In this document: positions 58,517 to 64,000 of the stretch, one piece after another
Layout of the letters: every line of letters starts with the position of its first letter
How positions within the stretch are numbered: position 1 is the stretch's first letter
DNA from: Dama dama
Lineage: Eukaryota; Chordata; Mammalia; Artiodactyla; Cervidae
NCBI RefSeq assembly: GCF_033118175.1
Contig: NC_083696.1
Coordinates: forward strand, 35,573,001 to 35,637,000
Length of the DNA stretch: 64,000 bases
Reading direction: 5' to 3'
Program-made: the position numbers and the translations under genes
Notes under the pieces: generated by a model
The model's input: the letters and a program-made list of their open reading frames with translations, nothing else
Database searches by the model: none
Told to the model about the DNA's origin: nothing

Positions 58517-58740
58517 GATGATCTGATGGCTGATCTCTCTGTGACTAACCCTAGTAAAAACTTCGCAAAGTTAAAGATGACTACCATTCCACACATTTAG
58601 AAAATATTGTATTTTGTTTTTCAACCTTGTCATTGTCATTTGATCAATGATATTTCTGTCTACTTTAAAAAAAGTAATGTTATGTTTGTAAGCTTAAATG
58701 ATACCACTTTTTGAATAAAAGTCAATTTCTTAAAATCTAG
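58517..58740 (+). other. UBAP2: Candidate alternative terminal exon of UBAP2
   Basis: An acceptor 'tctttaaccttgcag' ends at 58516. In the phase left by coding exon 11 (phase 0) the following codons read DDLMADLSVTNPSKNFAKLK, then MTTIPHI and a TAG at 58598-58600. An AATAAA signal lies at 58714-58719, about 115 nt after the stop. Together these would make a short 3' terminal exon and a UBAP2 form of about 379 residues with the UBA and RG regions but no C-terminal half. A 27-codon open frame can occur by chance, so this is a hypothesis. Confidence 0.35.
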
Positions 58741-58968
58741 GGAAATTATTATTCTTCCCTCGAAGCTCTTGTATCAGAAGCAGGAAGGATTGTTAGATTT
58801 ATTTAGTCATATCTTGTTGCTTGGTAATATTTTTGTGTAGTATTTATTCAGATGAATCTTACTAATTCAGAATGTTCTAGGCTGTAATTTTTAAAATCCT
58901 TGTGAAAATACAATGGCATGTAGAAATTCTGTATTGCTGAGGATTTTTGTTTTTCTTTCCCTTTAAAG

Positions 58969-59182
58969 TCATCCGTCCTTGGTTCAGGATTTGGAGAGCT
59001 TGCCCCTTCAAAAATGGCGAACATTACCAGCTCCCAGATTTTGGACCAGTTGAAAGCTCCGAATTTGGGCCAGTTTACCACCACCTCAAGTTCACAGCAA
59101 AATAGTACGAGTTCTCCCACAACCACTTCTTCTTGGGACCTCAAGCCTCCAGCCTCCCAGTCCTCAGTCCTTAGTCATTTTG
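58969..59182 (+). CDS. UBAP2: UBAP2 coding exon 12 (residues 353-424, partial gene end in window)
   Basis: The 214-nt exon lies between ctttaaag and tttg|gtaagt and leaves one base of the next codon. It encodes SSVLGSGFGELAPSKMANIT, then SSQILDQLKAPNLGQFTTTS and a Ser/Thr/Gln/Pro-rich tail ending WDLKPPASQSSVLSHF. The GSGFGELAP and SQILDQLKAP motifs are conserved in human UBAP2. The following human segment (starting about DFKSQPEPSP) is not found in the remaining 4.8 kb, so the next exon lies outside. Confidence 0.96.
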
Positions 59183-61372
59183 GTAAGTGTGCATTTTCTA
59201 CGGTGGTTTGTCCCTAGTGAGGACATGCCAAACGCTGGGAGAGTAGGCTGACTTTTGGACACTAATGTGGATTTGACTGGGCATATTTCTTTCTTTCTTT
59301 TTTTTTAATTTATTTTTTTATTGAAGGATAATTGCTTTACAGAATTTTGTTGTTTTCTGTCAAACCTCAGCATGAATCAGCCATAGGTATACAAATATCC
59401 CCTCCCTCTTGAACCTCCCCCCCATCCCCTCCCCACCCCACCCATCTGGGTTGATGCAGATCCCTGTTTGAGTTTCCTGAGCCACACAGCAAATTCCCAC
59501 TGGCTCTCTATTTTACACATGGTGATGTAAGTTTCCATGTTACTCTTTCCATATGTCTCACCCTCTCCTCCCCTCTCCCCATATCCATAAGTCTATTCTC
59601 TACGTTTGTTTCTCCATTGCTGCCCTATAAATAACTTCTTCAGTACCATTTTTCTAGATTCCGTATATAAGTGTTAGAATATGATATTTATCTTTCTGGC
59701 TCACTTCACTCTGTATAATAGATTCTAGGTTCATCCACCTCAACAGAACTGACTCATATGTGTTCCTTTTTATGGCTAAGTAATATTCCATTGTGCATAT
59801 GTACCACAACTACTTTATCCATTCATCTGTTGATGGACATCTAGGTTGCTTCCATGTCCTAGCTATTGTAAATAGTGCTGCGGTGAACAATGGGATACAT
59901 GTGTGTCTTTCAGTTTTGGTTTCCTCAGGGTATAATGTCTCGGAGTGGGATTGCTGGGTATATGGTGGTTTTATTCCTAGTTTCTTTTAAGGAATCTCCA
60001 TAAGTCTTCCATAGTGGCTCTATCCATTTACATTCCCACCAACAGGGCAAGAGTGTTTGTTCCCTTTTCTCCATATCTTCGTCAGCATTTATTGTTTGTA
60101 GACATTTTGATGATGGCCATTCTGACCGGTGTGAGGTGATATCTCATTGTGGTTTTGATTTGCATTTCTCTAATAATGAGCAATGTTGAGCCTCTTTACA
60201 TGCGTTTGTTAGCCATCTGTATGTCTTCTTTGGAGAAATGTCTGTTTAAGTCTTTTTACCCCTTTTTGATTGGGTTGTTTGTTTCTCTAGCATTGAGTTA
60301 TATGAGCTGCTTGTATATTTTAGAAATTAATCCCTTGTCAGTTATTTCATTTGCTATTATTTTCTCCCATTCTGAGAGTTGTCTTTTCACCTTGCTTATA
60401 GTTTCCTTTGCTGTGCAAAAGCTTTTAAGTTTAATCAGGTCCCACTTGTTTACTTTTGTTTTTATTTCCGTTACTCTAGAAGATGGGTCATAGAGGATCT
60501 TGCTTTGATTTATGTCATCAAGTGTTCTGCCTATGTTTTCCTCTAAGAGTTTTATAGTTTCTGGTCTTACATTTAGGTCTTTAATCCATTTTGAGTTTAT
60601 CTTTGTGTATGGTGTTAGGAGGTGTTCTAATTTCATTCTTTTACATGTAGCTGTCCAGTTTTCCCAGTGCCATTTATTGAAGAGGCTGTCTTTGCGCCAT
60701 TGTATATTCTTGCCTCCTTTGTCAAAAATAAGGTACCCATAGGGGCATGGGTTTATTTCTGGGCTTTCTATCTTGTTCCATTGGTCTGTATTTCTGTGTT
60801 TGTGCCAGTACCATACTTTCTTGATGACTGTAGCTTGTAGTATAACCTGAAGTAAGGAAGGTTGATTCCTCCAGCTCCATTCTTCTTTCTCAAGACTGCT
60901 TTGGCTATTTGGGGTCTTTTGTGTTTCCATATGATTGTGAAATTTTTTGTTCTAGTTCTGTGAAAAATGCTTTTGGTAATTAGGGGTCACATTGAATCTG
61001 TAGATTACATTTGGGAGTATAGTCATTTTCATAATATTGATTCTTTCTACCCAGGAACATGGATTATCTATCCATCTGTTTATGTCAAATTTGATTTCTT
61101 TCATTAGTGTCTTATGATTTTCTGTGTACAGTCCTTTTGTCTCCTTAGGTAAGTTTATTACTAGATACTTTTTTATTTTTGTTACAATGGTGAATATGAC
61201 TGACTCTTTACTTTCTCTGATTTTTCACTGTTAGTCTATAGAAACGCAAGTGATTTCTGTGTATTGGCTTTGTGTCCTGCAACTTTGCTAAATTCACTGA
61301 TGAGCTCTAGTAATTTTCTGATACTGTCTTTAGGGTTTTCTATGTACAGTATCATGTCATCTGCAAACAGTC

Positions 61373-61444
61373 AGTGTTCTGCCTTTGTTTTCCTCTAAGA
61401 GTTTTATAGTTTCTGGTCTTACATTTAGGTCTTTAATCCATTTT
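61373..61444 (-). repeat. 72-bp duplicated block inside the L1
   Basis: This block repeats 60521-60592 of the same L1 with one mismatch (cctttg for cctatg). It sits where normal L1 text passes from 'catctgcaaacag' to 'ttccgatctggattcc'. It is an extra templated copy, absent from L1 consensus as I remember it. Confidence 0.85.
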
Positions 61445-62572
61445 ACTTATTTTCCGATCTGGATTCCTTTTATTTCTTTTTCTTCTCTGATTGCTCTAGC
61501 TAGGACTTCCAGAACTGTCTAATAATAGTGGTGAAAGTGAATAACCTTGTCTTATTCCTGATCTTAGGGGGAATGCTTTCAGTTTTTCTCCATTGAAAAT
61601 AATCTTTGCTGTAGGCTTATCATATATGGCCTTTACTGTGTTGAGGTAGGTTCCTTCTATGCCCATTTTTTTAAGAGTTTTTATCATAAATGGGGGGCTG
61701 GATTTTATCAAAGGCTTTTTCTGCATCTGTAGAGATTAGCATATGGTGTTTATCTTTCAGTATCACATTGATTGATTTGCATATATTGAAGAATCCTTGC
61801 ATTCCTGGAATAAACCCAACTTGATCATGGTGTAAGAGCTTTTTGATGTGATGTGATGTGATGAAACTATCCTCAGTTCTTTTCATTCCTTTTACTTTAT
61901 TCTGTGCTTCAGAAGTTATCTCCACCATTTTATCTTCCACCTCACTGATTGATTCTCCTGCTTCAGATATTCTGCTGTTGATTCCTTCTAGAGTATTTTT
62001 AATTTCAGTAATTGTGTTGTTTATCTCTGTATGTTTATTCTTTAATTCTTCTAGATCTTTGTTAATTGATTCTTACATTTTTCTCCATTTTGTTTTCAAG
62101 GATTTTGATCATCTTTACTGTCATTATTCTGTATTCTTTTTCAGGTAGTTTGCCTATTTCCTCTTCATTTATTTGGACTTCTGTGTTTCTAGTTTGTTCC
62201 TTCATTTGTGTGGTATTTCTCTGCCTTTTCATTATTTTTTTTTAACTTACTGTATTTGAGGTCTCATTTTCCCAGGCTTGAATGTTGTATTCTTTCTTCC
62301 CTTTGGTTTCTGCCCTCTGAAGGTTGGTCCAATGGTTTGTGTAAGCTTTGTATAGGGTGAGATTTGTGCTGAGTTTTTGTTTGTTTTTCGTCTGATGGGT
62401 AAGGCTGAGTGAGGTGGTAACCCTGTCTGCTGATGATTGGGTTTGTATTTTTGTTTTGTTTGTTGTTTAGATGAGGCATCCTGCACAGGGTGCTTCTGGT
62501 GGTTGGGTGATGCCAGGTCTTATATTCAAGTGGTTTCCTTTGTGAGAGTTCTCACTATTTGATACTCTCTAG

Positions 62573-63026
62573 CATTACTTTGCCAACAAAGGTCCGTCTG
62601 GTCAAGGCTATGGTTTTTCCAGTGGTCATGTATGGATGTGAGAGTTGGACTGTGAAGAAAGCTGAGCACCGAAAAATTGATGCTTTTGAACTATGGTGTT
62701 GGAGAAGACTCTTGAGAGTCCCTTGGACTGCAAGGAGATCCACCCAGTCCATCCTAAAGGAGATCAGTCCTGGGTGTTCATTGGAAGGACTGATGCTGAA
62801 GCTGAAACTCCAGTACTTTGGCCGCCTCATGCGAAGACCCTGATGCTGGGAGGGATTGAGGGCAGGAGGAGAAGGGGCCGACAGAGGATGAGATGGCTGG
62901 ATGGCATCACCGACTCGATGGACATGAGTTTGAGTAAACTCCGGGAGTTGGTGTGGACAGGGAGGCGTGCTGCAATTCATGGGGTCGCAAAGAGTCGGAC
63001 ACGACTGAGCGACTGAACTGAACTGA
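62573..63026 (+). mobile_element. BovB LINE 3' end inside L1 5' UTR
   Basis: A sense BovB from 'cattactttgccaacaaagg' to 'gactgaactgaactga'. The readable ORF 62559-62843 carries LVKAMVFPVVMYGCESW and FELWCWRRLLRVPW. A short deletion after 'cctcatgcgaag' removes the usual spacer. L1 5' UTR text continues on both sides. No long target duplication is visible. Confidence 0.92.
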
Positions 63027-64000
63027 GGGTTAGTTCTCTGGTTGTCTAGGCTCTTGGAGTCAGTGCTCCCGCTCCAAAGGCTCAGAGCTTGATCTCTCTC
63101 CAAAGACCAGACTAGGTCCAATCTACCAAGAGGAATTTCACCCAAAACGAAAGGGCCTTTATTTGAGTTCCAAAAGCCAGTGCACAAGAACACAACGGAG
63201 ATCTCTGACTCAGCAGAAACTGGGAAGCAGTTACTACCACCACCAAATGCCAAGATAAAGTCCCTCCACCTTTGGGCCACCCTGATAAGTCAGCCAGAGA
63301 CTACCCCTCTGGTCCTGACCACCCACCGACCCAAACCACAGCCACCCAGCACTCTTAGCCACTACACCCTGCCTGCCAATTCAGAAGCAGGAGACTTTGA
63401 GGTAAATGTCAGTGGTTAGTGTTTATGGGTTCTGTCTTGACCAGGCATATTTCTTTTTAGTAGAACTTCAGCAGTTTCTGAATTAAATCATTCAGTTTGG
63501 CATTGTATAAATACCTATATTTGTTTGTTAATATTAATAGTAGTAGTAGCCCATACCTTGAACAGATGTGCAAAAGCACGATAGCAGTCAAGCAGATATA
63601 AGGAAACAACACTTTGAATAAATACCTAGACAGATTTTTTTTTTGAGCTTTATTAGAATAAGAAGGTGGAATGTGGACAATACTTTAAATCATATTCTCT
63701 GTCGTGTTCTGATCCTAACGTGTGTGTTTCTGCCATGATTTTGTCTAGTCTTAATGTCTGTGGTTTGTATTATAAATGTTTTCTAAGTTAGAGGTTTTCT
63801 AAGCTGTACACTCATAGACTTTGTGACATTAACCCTCCATTTCCCACCAATACACATGCCACAATAGCAGAGGGTTACTTTAACCATAGGGTTGGCTGTC
63901 TGGTTTATGTTTAGGGCATACCAAGAGATGTGGAAACACATTTTTCTGCTGAATGAAATGGTGTACTGTTACAGAAATACCTGAGACTACTCTAGGTTTG

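Larger units (their letters stand above)
56052..58968 (+). other. UBAP2: UBAP2 intron 11
   Basis: A 2.9-kb intron with one CHR-type SINE, a short Bov SINE fragment with (GCT)n, and a candidate alternative last exon near 58.5 kb. From 56730 to 58360 I see nothing else recognisable. Confidence 0.9.
5431..59182 (+). other. UBAP2: UBAP2 gene body (partial; 12 coding exons)
   Basis: Twelve exons joined at GT-AG introns give an uninterrupted 1,270-nt reading frame (423 codons plus one base). The protein agrees closely with human UBAP2 as I remember it and clearly less well with its paralogue UBAP2L: the N-terminus resembles the MMTSVS..R.RGAREKPQ pattern rather than the MMTSVGTNRARG start of UBAP2L. 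The family binds ubiquitin through a UBA domain and is linked to ubiquitination of RNA polymerase II and to RNA granules. Those roles are family knowledge, not visible here. The first non-coding exon(s) and promoter are outside the window, and the gene continues past the right edge. Confidence 0.95.
59293..63443 (-). mobile_element. Ruminant L1, internally deleted and rearranged
   Basis: An antisense L1 with its poly(A) side at 59293. In L1 order the parts are 5' UTR (63443 to about 62233, interrupted by BovB), ORF1 start (ATG read at 62232-62230, MKRQRN-like) to about 61861, then a jump straight into the ORF2 reverse-transcriptase region (about 61850, STDAEKAFDKIQ), the ORF2 C-terminus (ORF 60298-60930) and 3' UTR. 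The ORF2 endonuclease and early RT are missing. Exact target duplications GGCATATTTCTTT lie at 59280-59292 and 63444-63456. It cannot move on its own. Confidence 0.9.
59183..64000 (+). other. UBAP2: UBAP2 intron 12 (continues past the window)
   Basis: Starts gtaagt. Nearly all of it is one rearranged L1 (59293-63443). The last 540 bp (63457-64000) contain no gene and no repeat that I recognise. Confidence 0.9.

Noticed and set aside
60298..60930. 210-codon minus-strand ORF
   Set aside because: It is the C-terminal part of L1 ORF2 in an internally deleted element, not a host gene.
62555..63280. 241-codon antisense ORF, the longest in the window
   Set aside because: It is the reverse of a BovB 3' end joined to reversed L1 5' UTR. 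The real coding sense of the BovB is on the other strand.
1..64000. CRISPR array, operon, phage or other prokaryotic system
   Set aside because: No spaced identical repeats, ribosome binding sites or dense coding are present. All repeated sequence is explained by mammalian retroelements, DNA-transposon fossils and simple repeats.

Overview
This is mammalian nuclear DNA, and specifically ruminant DNA. It contains multi-exon coding sequence with GT-AG introns. It is dense in retroelements found in ruminants: BovB LINE 3' ends, Bov-tA SINEs, cetartiodactyl tRNA-Glu (CHR-type) SINEs and ruminant-type L1. A COX7C retrocopy in the window encodes the mature cattle peptide as I remember it. Cattle or a close bovid is the best guess, probably the region matching human 9p13 (cattle chromosome 8), but I could not search a database. 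Nothing bacterial is present: no operons, CRISPR arrays or insertion sequences.

The only host protein-coding gene I can support is UBAP2 (ubiquitin-associated protein 2), on the + strand. Twelve consecutive coding exons lie between 5431 and 59182, from the start codon at 5472 through about codon 423. All junctions are in phase and the reading frame is open throughout. The promoter and 5' non-coding exon(s) lie left of the window. The rest of the protein (human about 1,119 aa, from memory) lies to the right. The encoded part has an N-terminal tail, a UBA ubiquitin-binding domain (coding exons 2-3), a basic RG/RGG-rich region (exons 4-6), an acidic Trp-rich stretch (exons 8-10) and a long Ser/Thr/Gln/Pro-rich disordered region (exons 11-12).

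Most of the other bases are intron filled with mobile elements, many nested. 1-5.4 kb: old L1, a MER2-like DNA transposon and an L1 inverted by twin priming. 5.6-22.4 kb (intron 1): a head-to-head BovB pair, two more minus-strand BovB copies, several L1s and SINEs. 29.3-40 kb (introns 4-5): an antisense COX7C retrocopy with an intact ORF, a U6 snRNA-L1 chimera, a mariner remnant and a nested L1/BovB/SINE stack. 40-47 kb: a MER20-like element, a dimeric Bov-tA, a solo ERV LTR and scrambled old L1. 47-59 kb: relatively repeat-poor introns, with an inverted Bov-tA pair and a possible alternative last exon near 58.5 kb. 59.3-63.4 kb: one rearranged L1 carrying a BovB insertion.

I found no clearly new biological system. 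The observations most worth checking are the candidate alternative terminal exon (58517 to about 58740), the intact COX7C retrocopy, the U6-L1 chimera (these two retrocopies bracket coding exon 5), the inverted BovB arrangement that could drive dsRNA or circular RNA formation, and a templated 72-bp duplication inside the last L1. Repeat family names are from memory of consensus sequences, so subfamily names and exact edges are approximate.
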